Assembly: GCF_001592365.1 (NCBI RefSeq)
Contig: NZ_BCWU01000002.1
Location: 372,001-436,000, forward strand
Source of the DNA: Gordonia hydrophobica NBRC 16057
Lineage (GTDB): Bacteria; Actinomycetota; Actinomycetes; Mycobacteriales; Mycobacteriaceae
Direction of reading: 5' to 3'
Length of the DNA: 64,000 nt
The translations under genes and the position numbers were made by a program. The first letter of the stretch is position 1, and each line of letters begins with the position of its first letter. The notes below the pieces were generated by a model. It was not told where the DNA came from. It worked only from the letters and a program-made list of their open reading frames with translations, and did no database searches. Shown here in pieces: positions 17,201 through 25,888 of the stretch.

Positions 17201-17776
17201 GTGGGAACGGACTCAGCACCGGCGCCGACGAATGTGCGCGCGGACGCGCGGACCAATCGAGCGCGCATTCTCCAGGCCGCGACACTGGTCCTCGGCCGGG
17301 ACGGTGCAGACGCCACCCTGAGTTCCATCGCAGGCGAAGCGGGCGTGGGCATCGGCACGCTGTACCGGCACTTCCCCAACCGCGGACTGCTCGTCGAGGC
17401 CGTCTACCGCAACCGAGTGGTCGACTTGTGCGACGCGGCGGCCCCGCTCCTCGCTGCCGGGCCGACCGCGCACGACGCGCTGCGCGCATGGGTCGGCAGA
17501 TTCGCCGCGATGCTCGTCGCGGACCGTGACGTGCCTGCTGCCCTGCAGCCCGTGCTGGCCTCCGACGACGGGTTCCGCCAGGAGTCCAGCGCCCTGTTGC
17601 GGGGCGCAGTGCAGTCACTCCTCGACGCGGGACTCCCCAGCGACGAATTCCGAACGGACGTCACGCCGGTCGACATCCTGCGGATGGTCACCGGCTTCTC
17701 GTACTTGGCGGGTTCACTGGGCGAGGTCGCCACGCCGATCGACGTCATGATGAACGGACTCCGCCCCACCGATTGA
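17201..17776 (+). CDS. TetR-family repressor, probably of the divergent exporter
   Basis: This 191-residue protein has a TetR helix-turn-helix at about residues 40-60 (LSSIAGEAGVGIGTLYRHF) and a C-terminal ligand-binding half. GTG 17201 is preceded by AAGGAGA. Its position opposite an MFS exporter, with two palindromic sites between, predicts that it represses both genes until the exported compound binds. The inducer cannot be read from the sequence. Confidence 0.88.
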   Translation: MGTDSAPAPTNVRADARTNRARILQAATLVLGRDGADATLSSIAGEAGVGIGTLYRHFPNRGLLVEAVYRNRVVDLCDAAAPLLAAGPTAHDALRAWVGRFAAMLVADRDVPAALQPVLASDDGFRQESSALLRGAVQSLLDAGLPSDEFRTDVTPVDILRMVTGFSYLAGSLGEVATPIDVMMNGLRPTD

Positions 17777-17878
17777 GGCCGTGTTACCTGGTGGCAGTCG
17801 CCCCCACCTTGGTCGAGCGCTGCCCGCGAGCGGAGCGAGCACGCCGTTGTCGGACCGCCGCGAGTTCGGCGACCTCGA

Positions 17879-18307
17879 CTATCGCCGGTCGCGCTCGTCG
17901 TCGGTCTTGACTCCCATGAGGCCGAACACCGGCGTCGTCACCTTCTCCAGTGCCGCCACGGTCTCGGCCTGCCGCTGGGCGAACTCGGCGACGATCCCCG
18001 ACAGCTCCGCCTGCGCCTCCGCGAACTTGGCGATGGTCTCGGCGAGCTGGCGCTGTTGAACGATGAAGTCGTGCATCGGCTCGGCGATGACGCCCGCCAG
18101 TCCCGTTGCGCTGCCTGCCAATCCGGTGACCGCAGTGCTGAGTTCAGCGACCTGTTTCAGCAGTTCGTCCGGTGCGTTGCCTCCGGCGGTCGCGATGGCC
18201 CGGACTCGCTGCAGCGTCTCGCCTGCGACGCGCAGCGCCTGCTCCTGCGATCGCGCGAACAACCCAGCGGGATCGTCCGTCGAGCGATCCTCGTTCTCCT
18301 GCGCCAT
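17879..18307 (-). CDS. hypothetical helical protein
   Basis: This 142-residue protein is almost wholly charged and helical, with long runs suited to coiled coil (about 30-125: QALRVAGETLQRVRAIA, LAETIAKFAEAQAELSGIVAEFAQRQAETVAAL). There is no signal peptide, Cys residue or catalytic motif. It starts at ATG 18307 and lies between the TetR gene and the ROK regulator gene. I do not recognise a named family. It may act as a small structural or polymer-associated protein, since phasin-like proteins share this composition, but that is only an impression. Confidence 0.55.
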   Translation of the reverse strand: MAQENEDRSTDDPAGLFARSQEQALRVAGETLQRVRAIATAGGNAPDELLKQVAELSTAVTGLAGSATGLAGVIAEPMHDFIVQQRQLAETIAKFAEAQAELSGIVAEFAQRQAETVAALEKVTTPVFGLMGVKTDDERDRR

Positions 18308-18369
18308 GGCAGCAGGGTAGCCCCATCCGGGGCGCCTGAGCGGTAGTTCCGTCCAGGTGCGTGCCGGTG

Positions 18370-19641
18370 TCAGGCGGTCCGAGCCAACGCCTCCAGCGGG
18401 TCGGCGTAGATGGCGTCGAGCGCGACGGCGCCCGCGGCCTTCTGCTGCACGGTGATCGCCGAGCGGGCGACGCGGACGTCGCGCTGAGTGATGACGGTGG
18501 TGGCGCGCAGGGCCTTGCTGACCGCCGGGAGCGCCTCCGGGTAGTCGGTGAACGCCTGACCGCCGAGGATCACGTGGTCCGGGTTGAAGATGTCGGAGAT
18601 CAGCGCCACCGTGCGACCGAGCACTTCGCCGCGCTCGGTCAGGATGGCGTTGGCGACGGCGTCGCCGGTCCGCGCTTCGGCCCGCAGTTCGTCGAGCGAC
18701 GAGACGTCGATGCCCGCCTTCTGCGCCGCGTAGAGCACCGCGGTATCACTGACCGCCTGCTCCAGCCGACCGGTGTTGTCCGGATCAAGCAGGGTGGTGG
18801 GCCCGGTCGGGAAGTGACCGATGGTCGGCGGACCCGCCGCCGGAGTGTGCACTGCACCGTCGACGCTGAATGCGATGCCGACCATTTCGCGAGCGTAGAA
18901 GTACAGGAAGTTCTGGTTCTGGTCTGCGGGATTGACCACCTGTTCGGCGGCGGCCATCGCCTCGACGTGCGAGGCCACCGACACCGGCAGTTCCAGCGCC
19001 TCGGCGATCAGGCGACCGACGGGCACGCCCTGCCAGCCGAGTCGCGGATGATCCACGACGCCGCCGTCGACCACGCGACCGCCGATGGCGACACCGGCCC
19101 AGAGCAGGCGCTTGCCGACCCACCGGTCGGCGAACCGGCGGGCGCTGGCGCCGATCTGCGCCACCACCTCGTCGGGCGTGGCCGCCTGCGGCGTCGGGAT
19201 GGAGATGGCGCCCGCAACGCGATGCTGGAGGTCGTGCGTCGTGATCGAGGTGACCTGATAGCCGATGTGAATCCCGACGGTGAGGAACCCGTCGGTGTTG
19301 ACCTCGAACGGCACGCGCGGTCGACCGACGGCGCCGGGCGGCGTCAGATCGGCGCGCTCACGGATCAGACCGGCCTTCAGCAGAGCACTGACCTGGCGGT
19401 TCACCGTCGAGATGGACAGACCGGTGAGCGCGGCGGCGTCGTCCCGGAACACCGGGCCGGAGACGCGTGCGGCGCGCAGCACCAGCGCTGCGGCCTTGGT
19501 GGAGAACTGCAGGTCGGCAGTCGTGACGTACAGGGGTGCCGGCGTCCGCTGCGAGGTCTTGACGGCGGTACGGGCCGGGGTGCGCACCGCACCGATGTGG
19601 GCAGAGTTCGCAAGGATGGGGCGATCGAGCGTGGAAGTCAT
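18370..19641 (-). CDS. ROK-family transcriptional regulator
   Basis: This 423-residue protein has an N-terminal winged helix-turn-helix (about 70-110: ALTGLSISTVNRQVSALLKAGLIRE) followed by a ROK (sugar-kinase-like) domain. The phosphate-binding glycine motif is degenerate (VGIHIGYQVTS), and a later segment reads NPDHVILGG, so it is a sensor rather than a kinase. It resembles mycobacterial Rv0485-type regulators. ATG 19641 has AGGA about 10 bases upstream. The target genes and ligand are unknown, and neither neighbour is a sugar gene. Confidence 0.8.
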   Translation of the reverse strand: MTSTLDRPILANSAHIGAVRTPARTAVKTSQRTPAPLYVTTADLQFSTKAAALVLRAARVSGPVFRDDAAALTGLSISTVNRQVSALLKAGLIRERADLTPPGAVGRPRVPFEVNTDGFLTVGIHIGYQVTSITTHDLQHRVAGAISIPTPQAATPDEVVAQIGASARRFADRWVGKRLLWAGVAIGGRVVDGGVVDHPRLGWQGVPVGRLIAEALELPVSVASHVEAMAAAEQVVNPADQNQNFLYFYAREMVGIAFSVDGAVHTPAAGPPTIGHFPTGPTTLLDPDNTGRLEQAVSDTAVLYAAQKAGIDVSSLDELRAEARTGDAVANAILTERGEVLGRTVALISDIFNPDHVILGGQAFTDYPEALPAVSKALRATTVITQRDVRVARSAITVQQKAAGAVALDAIYADPLEALARTA

Positions 19642-19990
19642 GATATTCGGATGTCCTGTTGCCGAGGCGAGGCCGCATTCGTGGGCCACCGCTCAAGTGG
19701 GCTCACGCCGATCAGCGTGAGTCGGAGCTGGGTCAGCGCATTCGACAGCAACAAAGGACCCGAGCCAGCGGCAGACGACACCCCAGAGCGGTGGTCACAT
19801 AGGTGACCTCCGGGACGGCGAAGGGCTGACTGGTCATAATCACCGAAGTTAGCAAGGGCCCACCGCGGTGGCAAGCCGACGCCGACCGATATCGTGGAAA
19901 TGTGACGCCCGCCTCGACCTGCACTGGTGGTGGTGGGCACTTCTGATTCGTTCGCCCGCACTCGGGCGGCGACGCGACAGCGAGGTAAGC
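19642..19990. other. 349-bp divergent intergenic region
   Basis: This gap lies between the ROK regulator and the phosphatase gene. It holds the perfect 12-base palindrome CCACCGCGGTGG (around 19860-19871), which may be a regulatory site, and AT-richer DNA near 19835-19855. Short open frames across it lack ribosome sites and look like chance. Confidence 0.4.
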
Positions 19991-20650
19991 GTGGGAGTTC
20001 TGTACATCGTCCGGCACGGGCAGGCGCCCGCGCACGCCTACGGTCCGGATGCGGCGACCATCGGCGGCCCCGGTCTCACCGGCCTCGGCTTTGTGCAGGC
20101 CAGGGCTGCAGGCCAGGCGCTCGCGCGGCGCGTGCCGTCGTTCGACGCGGCGTTCTGCGGCGATCTGCCCCGCCAACAGGCGACGCTCGCCGGCGTTCTG
20201 GAGGCGTTCGACGACGCGCCCGACGCGGTGGTCGACCCCGAGTGGAACGAGTACACGACTCCGGAACTGCCGGAGGCCAAGGACATCTACCGCGGCGGCG
20301 GCAAAGTGTTCCAGGACGCGATCACCCGTGCGCTCGGTGAGTGGATCGACGGCGCCGACATCGGGCCCGAGACGTTCGCGGCGTACGCGGCGCGCACCCG
20401 GGCCGCCGCCGACCGTGCCGCGGCGGCGGCCGGATCAGGCCAGAACGTGCTGGTCGTATCGTCGGCGGGTTCCATCACCCAGCTCATCGCCCAATTGTGG
20501 GGCGTTCCCGACCAGGCCTGGCCCGCGATGTCGCGCACCTTCGTCAACACGTCCATCACCACGGTCCTGGCCGGCCGACGCGGTATGACGCTGGTGTCGT
20601 TCAACGAGCACGCGCACGTCGCCGGCGACGAGTTGTTCTCGTACCGGTAG
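19991..20650 (+). CDS. histidine phosphatase (phosphoglycerate-mutase-like) family protein
   Basis: The protein (219 residues) begins MGVLYIVRHGQA, with the catalytic phospho-His motif RHG at 8-10. Further residues typical of the family are Glu88 or Glu92 in the middle and VVSSAGSI near residue 157, where Ala-Gly replaces the usual His-Gly. GTG 19991 is preceded by GAGG at a suitable distance; the longer frame from 19868 would put about 40 unrelated residues before the motif. The substrate is unknown. The missing second His, if real, could lower activity. A large repeat array follows its stop. Confidence 0.78.
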   Translation: MGVLYIVRHGQAPAHAYGPDAATIGGPGLTGLGFVQARAAGQALARRVPSFDAAFCGDLPRQQATLAGVLEAFDDAPDAVVDPEWNEYTTPELPEAKDIYRGGGKVFQDAITRALGEWIDGADIGPETFAAYAARTRAAADRAAAAAGSGQNVLVVSSAGSITQLIAQLWGVPDQAWPAMSRTFVNTSITTVLAGRRGMTLVSFNEHAHVAGDELFSYR

Positions 20651-20683
20651 CGCGGACCCAGCCCGCGGCGGCCTCGATGTCCG

Positions 20684-21285
20684 CCCCTCACGCTGGTCGA
20701 GTAAGCACGCGAGCGCAGCGAGCCTGCGCATCGAGACCAAACCCAGGCCGGTCCCCACAGCGATCTCGATGCGCTCCTCCGTCGCTCACTCGACCAACGT
20801 AGGAAGAACCCGCCCCCTCACGCTGGTCGAGTAAGCACGCGAGCGCAGCGAGCCTGCGCATCGAGACCAAACCCAGGCCGGTCCCCGCCGCGGCCTCGAT
20901 GCGCTCGTACCTCGCTTACTCGACCAACGTGACGAAGACCCAGCCCGCCGCGGTCTCGATGCGCTCGTACCTCGCTCACTCGACCAACGTATGAAAGAAC
21001 CCCGCCCCCTCACGCTGGTCGAGTAAGCACGCGAGCGCAGCGAGCCTGCGCATCGAGACCCAACCCAGGCCGACTCCCGCCGCGGCCTCGATGCGCTCCT
21101 TCGTCGCTCACTCGACCAACGTGACGAAGACCCAGCCCGCCGCGGTCTCGATGCGCTCGTTCCTCGCTTACTCGACCAACGTAGGAAGAACCCGCCCCTC
21201 ACGCTGGTCGAGTAAGCACGCGAGCGCAGCGAGCCTGCGCATCGAGACCGAACCCGGTCTCGATGCGCTCGTACTCGACCAACGT
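20684..21285. repeat. array of direct and inverted intergenic repeats
   Basis: The gap between convergent genes is filled by one repeat family in both orientations. Four forward units (near 20684-20757, 20814-20886, 21006-21069 and 21194-21249) read GGTCGAGTAAGC...GCGCATCGAGACC with the same inner GCGAGCGCAGCGAGCC. Six reverse units (near 20761-20800, 20887-20930, 20947-20990, 21079-21122, 21139-21182 and 21256-21285) read CTCGATGCGCTC...ACTCGACCAACGT. The last is shortened. Short spacers such as GACGAAGACCCAGCCC recur. Adjacent opposite units can fold into long hairpins, which would terminate transcription from both flanking genes. Open frames through it are artefacts. Confidence 0.9.
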
Positions 21286-21320
21286 GATGAAGACCCAGCC
21301 CGCGACCGGCGTGAGACGAA

Positions 21321-22337
21321 CTAGCCGATGGCGCGGAGACCGGCGGCGATGAACGCGCCGGTCGCCTCGGCGGCGCGCTCGGCGCCCGCGGAGCCCGACG
21401 ACCCGCCCGAGAGCGCCCGGTGGGTGATGCCCTCGGCGATCACGCCGAGCTTCAGGTTCGCCAGGCCGAGGTAGAAGGACCAGTCCCCGAGGTCGGCTCC
21501 GGTCACGTCGGCGTACCGCTGGGCGAACCCGTCCGCGTCCGGGTAGCGGTCGCTGGTCCAGGCGGCATCGAAGCCGAGGACCGCAGAGAACGCCGGATCG
21601 CGGTAGACGCACATCAGCGCGACGTCGGTGATCGGATCACCGAGCGCCGCCAGTTCCCAGTCCACCACCGCCGCGATCTTTCCGGGGTCGTCGGGCGCGA
21701 GGATGGTGTTGTCGATGCGGAAGTCGCCGTGCACGATCGAACTGCGCGCCTGCGTCGGCACCCGCTCGGCGAGCGCGGTCGCCAGCTTCTCGACGTCGTC
21801 CAACTCGCGAGTCTTCACGATGCCCCACTGGCGCGCCCACAGCTTGATCTGCCGCGCGGCGAACCCCTCCGGCCTGCCGAACTCGCCGAGCCCGACCGCC
21901 TGATAGTCCACGGCGTGCAGGTCCGCGATGGTCCGGACCAGCGCATCGGCGCCGGCGGTGACCTCGTCGTCGGAGAGCACGGACAGATCGTCGATGGACC
22001 GGATCACGCGGCCGTCGACGAACTCGACGACGGTGCAGGGCGCCCCGATCGTCGCCCCGTCACGGTCGATCGCGACCGTGGTCGGCACCGGAACGGCACT
22101 GCCGACCAGCGCCGACGTCACGTCCCATTCGCGATTCATATCGTGCGCCGACGGCGTCAACCCACCCATCGGCGGGCGGCGGGCCACCCAGTGGTGCACG
22201 TCGTCGCGCACCTCGAACGTCAGGTTCGACCGTCCGCCGCTGATCAACTCGACGCGCAGGTCACCGACGACGTCGACCCCCGCCGAATCGAGCAGTCGTC
22301 GCAGGTCATCGGCTTTCAGGCCCGGATGTTCGGTCAC
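21321..22337 (-). CDS. APH-like phosphotransferase paired with an acyl-CoA dehydrogenase
   Basis: This 338-residue protein has the kinase motifs of the aminoglycoside/choline phosphotransferase fold: HGDFRIDN (catalytic loop) and VVDWELAALGDP (metal-binding Asp). GTG 22337 follows AGGAG by a few bases, 14 bases after the stop of the acyl-CoA dehydrogenase gene, so they are one operon. Human ACAD10/ACAD11 fuse the same two domains and act on 4-hydroxy acids through a phosphorylated intermediate. By analogy this kinase may phosphorylate a 4-hydroxyacyl-CoA. Antibiotic resistance is unlikely. Confidence 0.85.
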   Translation of the reverse strand: MTEHPGLKADDLRRLLDSAGVDVVGDLRVELISGGRSNLTFEVRDDVHHWVARRPPMGGLTPSAHDMNREWDVTSALVGSAVPVPTTVAIDRDGATIGAPCTVVEFVDGRVIRSIDDLSVLSDDEVTAGADALVRTIADLHAVDYQAVGLGEFGRPEGFAARQIKLWARQWGIVKTRELDDVEKLATALAERVPTQARSSIVHGDFRIDNTILAPDDPGKIAAVVDWELAALGDPITDVALMCVYRDPAFSAVLGFDAAWTSDRYPDADGFAQRYADVTGADLGDWSFYLGLANLKLGVIAEGITHRALSGGSSGSAGAERAAEATGAFIAAGLRAIG

Positions 22338-22351
22338 CGGATCTCCTTCGG

Positions 22352-23557
22352 TCACTGCGCGGCCCGCGCCTTGCGGACGCGTCCGACGGCGCGCTTGGCG
22401 ATGGCCCAGCGGTGGACTTCGCTGGGGCCGTCGTAGATGCGGAACGGCCGAAGCTCGGCGGCCAGTCGGGCGAGCGGCAGGTCTTCGGAGACGCCGAGGC
22501 CGCCGCACATCTGCATGGCGCGATCGGCGACACGGGAGAACGCCTCGGCGCCGAAAGTCTTGGCGATCGACGTCGAATCGGAGGCGTGCTCGCCCAGGTC
22601 GAGTTCGTAGCAGGCGCGCACCAGCAGGGCGCGCGCAGCGGCGAGGTCGATCTCGTTGTCGGCGATCATCTGCTGCATCATGCCGAGATCCGCGAGCCGC
22701 CCGCCGAAGCCTTCGCGCTGCTCCACGTAGTCGACGGCGATCCGATGCGCCCGGACGGCACTGCCCATCCAGCGCATCACATGCGTCATGCGCGCCGGGC
22801 CGAGGCGGACCTGCGCGTAGCGGTAGCCCTCGTGGGGTTCGCCGAGGACGTCCTCGTCGGGCACGAAGACATCGGTGTAGCGGACCTCACAGTGGCCGCC
22901 GATCATCGCCTTGTCGGTGGTGTGCACGTGGCGCTCCACGACGATGCCCTCGGTGTCCGACGGGGCCAGGAACATGGTGGCGCCGCCGCGATCGCCGGGT
23001 TTGCCCACGGTGCGCGCCATGATGATGTGGAAGGCCGCCCCGTCGGCGCCGGTGATGAATCGTTTGAAGCCGTTGATCTTCCAGCCGCCGGGCACCTTCT
23101 CGGCCATGGTGTTCAACGCGTTCGGATCCGCGCCCGCACCGGGTGCCGGCTCGGTCATCGCGAACGCGCTGCGCATCTCGCCCTGCGCCAGCGGCGCCAG
23201 GTATTTGACCTTCTGCTCGTCGGTCGCGATGTGGGCGAGCATGTGGACGTTGCCTTCGTCGGGCGCCCCGATGTGCAGCGCGACCGGACCGAACGTCGAC
23301 CCGCCCGCTGCTTCGAAGACCGGCGCACGGTCGGACATGTTCAGACCCAGTCCACCGAACTCGACCGGCGCATGCGGAGCGAACACGCCGGCAGCCCGGG
23401 CCTTGGCATTGAGTTCGCGGCGGATGTCGTCACCGCCCGCTGCGGTGATGTCGCCCGCGAACTCGGTCTCGACGGGCAGAACCTCGTCGGCGATGAACGC
23501 CTCCGTGCGCGAGACCAGGTCTTGTACCTGCGCGCTGTAAGCAAGATCGACAGCCAT
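22352..23557 (-). CDS. acyl-CoA dehydrogenase, ACAD10/11 type
   Basis: This 401-residue flavoprotein shows the acyl-CoA dehydrogenase fold (AFAMTEPAPGAG; FKRFITGA; MQMCGGLGVSEDLPLARL). At the position of the usual catalytic Glu of short- and medium-chain enzymes it has Asp (IYDGPSEVH), the same change seen in ACAD10/11 relatives (ADGPDEVH-like). With the APH-like kinase gene downstream, this suggests handling of 4-hydroxyacyl-CoA rather than ordinary beta-oxidation. The TetR gene upstream and the palindrome at 23580-23596 probably control the pair. Confidence 0.88.
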   Translation of the reverse strand: MAVDLAYSAQVQDLVSRTEAFIADEVLPVETEFAGDITAAGGDDIRRELNAKARAAGVFAPHAPVEFGGLGLNMSDRAPVFEAAGGSTFGPVALHIGAPDEGNVHMLAHIATDEQKVKYLAPLAQGEMRSAFAMTEPAPGAGADPNALNTMAEKVPGGWKINGFKRFITGADGAAFHIIMARTVGKPGDRGGATMFLAPSDTEGIVVERHVHTTDKAMIGGHCEVRYTDVFVPDEDVLGEPHEGYRYAQVRLGPARMTHVMRWMGSAVRAHRIAVDYVEQREGFGGRLADLGMMQQMIADNEIDLAAARALLVRACYELDLGEHASDSTSIAKTFGAEAFSRVADRAMQMCGGLGVSEDLPLARLAAELRPFRIYDGPSEVHRWAIAKRAVGRVRKARAAQ

Positions 23558-23579
23558 GGAACCCTCCAGAAATCGCCAC

Positions 23580-23596
23580 CGAACGAGCGCTCGGTC
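23580..23596. promoter_or_regulatory. palindrome upstream of the acyl-CoA dehydrogenase gene
   Basis: The core CGAGCGCTCG (23584-23593) is perfect and its flanks pair partly (GAA...GTC). It lies 27-36 bases before the acyl-CoA dehydrogenase start, where a TetR repressor would block transcription. The TetR gene directly upstream on the same strand is the likely partner. Confidence 0.5.
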
Positions 23597-23645
23597 AGCG
23601 TTAGGGTGCCATGTTCACCGACGGACCGTCAAGCCGTCGTGCGAA

Positions 23646-24245
23646 TCAGCGCGGCTGATAGCCGACGATCGCTCGCGCGAAGTCCAGATTCTGTTTGATC
23701 AATTCGTCGGCGCTCATCAGCCCGTCGACCCGATACCAGGTGGATACGCCGACGCACATCGTCGCGACCGCCCGCGCCGCACCCTTGGGTGCCGCCGTGG
23801 TGAACGCGCCCTCCGCCACGCCCGCTACGACGACGTCGTCGACCATGCGCTGCTGCTTGATCCGATGTCCGATGTACACGCGGTGATACTCCGGATCCAG
23901 ACTGCGCAGCTCGGTGGAACCGACGAAGGCCTGCTCGCGGCGATACATGTGGAAACGCAACAGCGATTCGACGACGGCGTCGAACTTGTCGACCGGGTTG
24001 TCCCCCGCCTCGATGAGCGCCTCTTCCGAGCGCCGCAGCAGATCGGACATCGTCAGTTCCAGCAGCCCCTGCAACAGGGACTGCTTGGACGGATAGTGGT
24101 GATACAGCCCGGGGACCGACAGTCCGGCGCGCGCGGCGATATCGCGGACCGAGGTGCCGTGATAACCGTGCTCGACGAAGGCGTCCAGCGCCGCCGCAAG
24201 CGGCACCGGAAGGTCGCTCGCGCCGTAATCGCGCCAGTTCGTCAT
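23646..24245 (-). CDS. TetR-family regulator of the acyl-CoA dehydrogenase/kinase genes
   Basis: This 199-residue protein has a TetR helix-turn-helix at about residues 31-51 (TSVRDIAARAGLSVPGLYHHYPSK). It starts 4 bases after the stop of another TetR gene, and the short palindrome AGCTAACTTAGCT at 24248-24260 spans that junction. Downstream lie fadE and the APH-like kinase gene on the same strand. Its C-terminal half is of the type found in fatty-acyl-CoA-sensing TetR proteins, but no ligand can be read from it. Confidence 0.85.
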   Translation of the reverse strand: MTNWRDYGASDLPVPLAAALDAFVEHGYHGTSVRDIAARAGLSVPGLYHHYPSKQSLLQGLLELTMSDLLRRSEEALIEAGDNPVDKFDAVVESLLRFHMYRREQAFVGSTELRSLDPEYHRVYIGHRIKQQRMVDDVVVAGVAEGAFTTAAPKGAARAVATMCVGVSTWYRVDGLMSADELIKQNLDFARAIVGYQPR

Positions 24246-24249
24246 ACAG

Positions 24250-24912
24250 CTAACTTAGCTTTGCGTCCGCCGGATCCGCGGCCCGACTCTCGGGAAGGAG
24301 CATCTGAACGCAGATGCCGACCAACGCCGAGCGGTCCAGATCGAGCAATCCTTCGGTCCACGACGCGAGGACTCGCCCCAGTCCGCCGACCTGAAAATGC
24401 GCAGCCGCCAGGGTCTCCTGACCACCGCTGACCTTGGCCACCGCGGGCGCGCTCTGGAACGTGAGATCGGTGAAGAGCCGGATCATCTCGGCGCGCTTGG
24501 TGGCGATCACCGGACTCCGCAGGGTGTCGGAGAAGATGACACGACCTTTGCGCGGGTCACCCTCGATCACGTCGACGATGGCTTCGACGGCGCCGATCAC
24601 CTTCCCTCGCGGGCTCGACCCCGCGCCGAAGCCGGCGAGAGCCCGTTCGGCGATCTGGCCGATGATCATGTCGTAGGTCGCCTCGACGAGGACGTCGGCG
24701 TTCGCGAAGCTCTCGTAGAAGTACCGCGGGGTGAGCGCGGCGCGCGCACAGATGCCCCGCACGGTCACCGATCCCGGTTCGGGCTCGGCGAGCATGTCGA
24801 GGGTCGCGTCCATCAGCGCGGCGCGCCGCCGTGCGACGCGGGCGTCGCCCGACTCACCACCGTAGGCGCGGAGGCCCGCTGCTGATTCGTCGGAGTTGCT
24901 CACATCAAACAT
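24250..24912 (-). CDS. TetR-family regulator divergent from the MpaB-type oxygenase
   Basis: This 220-residue protein has a divergent TetR helix-turn-helix (about 48-70: VTVRGICARAALTPRYFYESF), where the usual LYxHF ends as YFYESF. ATG 24912 follows GAGG by about 8 bases. It shares a 75-bp divergent promoter with the oxygenase gene, so it probably controls that gene and may also read into the next TetR gene. Confidence 0.83.
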   Translation of the reverse strand: MFDVSNSDESAAGLRAYGGESGDARVARRRAALMDATLDMLAEPEPGSVTVRGICARAALTPRYFYESFANADVLVEATYDMIIGQIAERALAGFGAGSSPRGKVIGAVEAIVDVIEGDPRKGRVIFSDTLRSPVIATKRAEMIRLFTDLTFQSAPAVAKVSGGQETLAAAHFQVGGLGRVLASWTEGLLDLDRSALVGICVQMLLPESRAADPADAKLS

Positions 24913-24913
24913 C

Positions 24914-24942
24914 TTGACACCTCGGTGGTCCCAGCGTTGAAT
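24914..24942 (+). promoter_or_regulatory. promoter of the MpaB-type oxygenase gene
   Basis: TTGACA (24914-24919) and TTGAAT (24937-24942) are separated by 17 bases, a good sigma-70-type spacing. Transcription would start near 24949, which favours ATG 24988 with its GGGAG site over ATG 24955. The -35 lies next to the divergent TetR start codon, so repressor binding here would affect both genes. Confidence 0.55.
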
Positions 24943-24987
24943 CAAAGGGGAAACATGCGTTATCACTTTACCGAACCGGGAGTTCCG

Positions 24988-25851
24988 ATGACCGCTGAAG
25001 CAACCGATGCCAATACCGCACACGTCCCGTCGCGACGCACCGAACTCGACGCGCAGGTGGTCGACGATCTGGACATGGTCGGCCTCGCGCTCTTGGGCGG
25101 TCCGGCCAACGTGATCATGCAGCTCGCCGTGCCCGCAGTCGGATACGGAGTCTTCGAGAGCAAGGTCGATTCGGGCAACCTGTTCAAAGTTCCGGTCAAG
25201 CGCACCCGCACCACGCTCACCTACCTCGCCGTGGCGGCGATGGGCAGCGCGGAAGACCGCCGTCGCTACCGGCAAGCGGTCAACAAGTCGCACACGCAGG
25301 TCCGCTCCACCGACGACAGCCCGGTGAAGTACAACGCGTTCGACCCCACGCTGCAGCTCTGGGTGGCCGCGTGCCTGTACCGCGGGTGGGAGGATTCGCA
25401 GCGCTTCTTCGGCGACCCGTCGAAGATCACCGAGGAGGCCTATCGCCAGGGCGCCGTCATGGGGACCACCCTGCAGATGCCGCCGGAGATATGGCCCGCC
25501 ACCCGCGCCGACTTCGAGAGGTACTGGATCGAGACCGTCGACGGCCTGGAGGTCGACGAGACCATCCGCGAGTACCTGATGCGCATCGTGCGCATGGACT
25601 TCATGCCCAAGCCCGTCGCGTTGACCATGGGGTGGTTCTCCGAGACGATGACCATCGGGTTTCTCCCTGACGAGTTCCGCCGCAAGATGGGCATCGCCCC
25701 CACGCGCGCGCAAGAGCGGTTCTTCGCCGCCCACAACGCGATCGCCCGCCGCGTGCTGCGCGTCCTCCCCCGCCCCCTCACAGCGTTCCCGTTCAACCTC
25801 CTGCTGGCCGACGTCCGCTGGCGGATGCGTACCGGTCGCCCGCTGATCTGA
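24988..25851 (+). CDS. MpaB-family (DUF2236) oxygenase-like protein
   Basis: This 287-residue protein matches the DUF2236/MpaB family, whose members include latex-cleaving protein and fungal MpaB and are thought to be heme oxygenases. Visible family features are the opening LGGPANVIMQLAVPAVGYGV, the middle LWVAACLYRGW and the C-terminal LADVRWRMRTGRPLI. ATG 24988 is preferred because GGGAG lies 6 bases upstream and the promoter probably starts near 24949; ATG 24955 would add 11 residues. The reaction is unknown. Control by the divergent TetR protein is likely. Confidence 0.8.
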   Translation: MTAEATDANTAHVPSRRTELDAQVVDDLDMVGLALLGGPANVIMQLAVPAVGYGVFESKVDSGNLFKVPVKRTRTTLTYLAVAAMGSAEDRRRYRQAVNKSHTQVRSTDDSPVKYNAFDPTLQLWVAACLYRGWEDSQRFFGDPSKITEEAYRQGAVMGTTLQMPPEIWPATRADFERYWIETVDGLEVDETIREYLMRIVRMDFMPKPVALTMGWFSETMTIGFLPDEFRRKMGIAPTRAQERFFAAHNAIARRVLRVLPRPLTAFPFNLLLADVRWRMRTGRPLI

Positions 25852-25888
25852 GCATTCCCGCGGCGGGAACGAGGCGATGCGGCGAGAG

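Noticed and set aside
17811..17843. Another copy of the intergenic repeat (GGTCGAG...GAGCGGAGCGAGC)
   Set aside because: It shares only short pieces with the 20.7-21.3 kb units and lacks the CATCGAGACC end, so it is too degenerate to list as a copy.
20684..21285. CRISPR array
   Set aside because: The repeats occur in both orientations, differ in length and have recurring rather than unique spacers, and no cas gene is near.
21321..22337. Aminoglycoside resistance gene
   Set aside because: The kinase fold is shared, but coupling to an acyl-CoA dehydrogenase gene points to acid metabolism.
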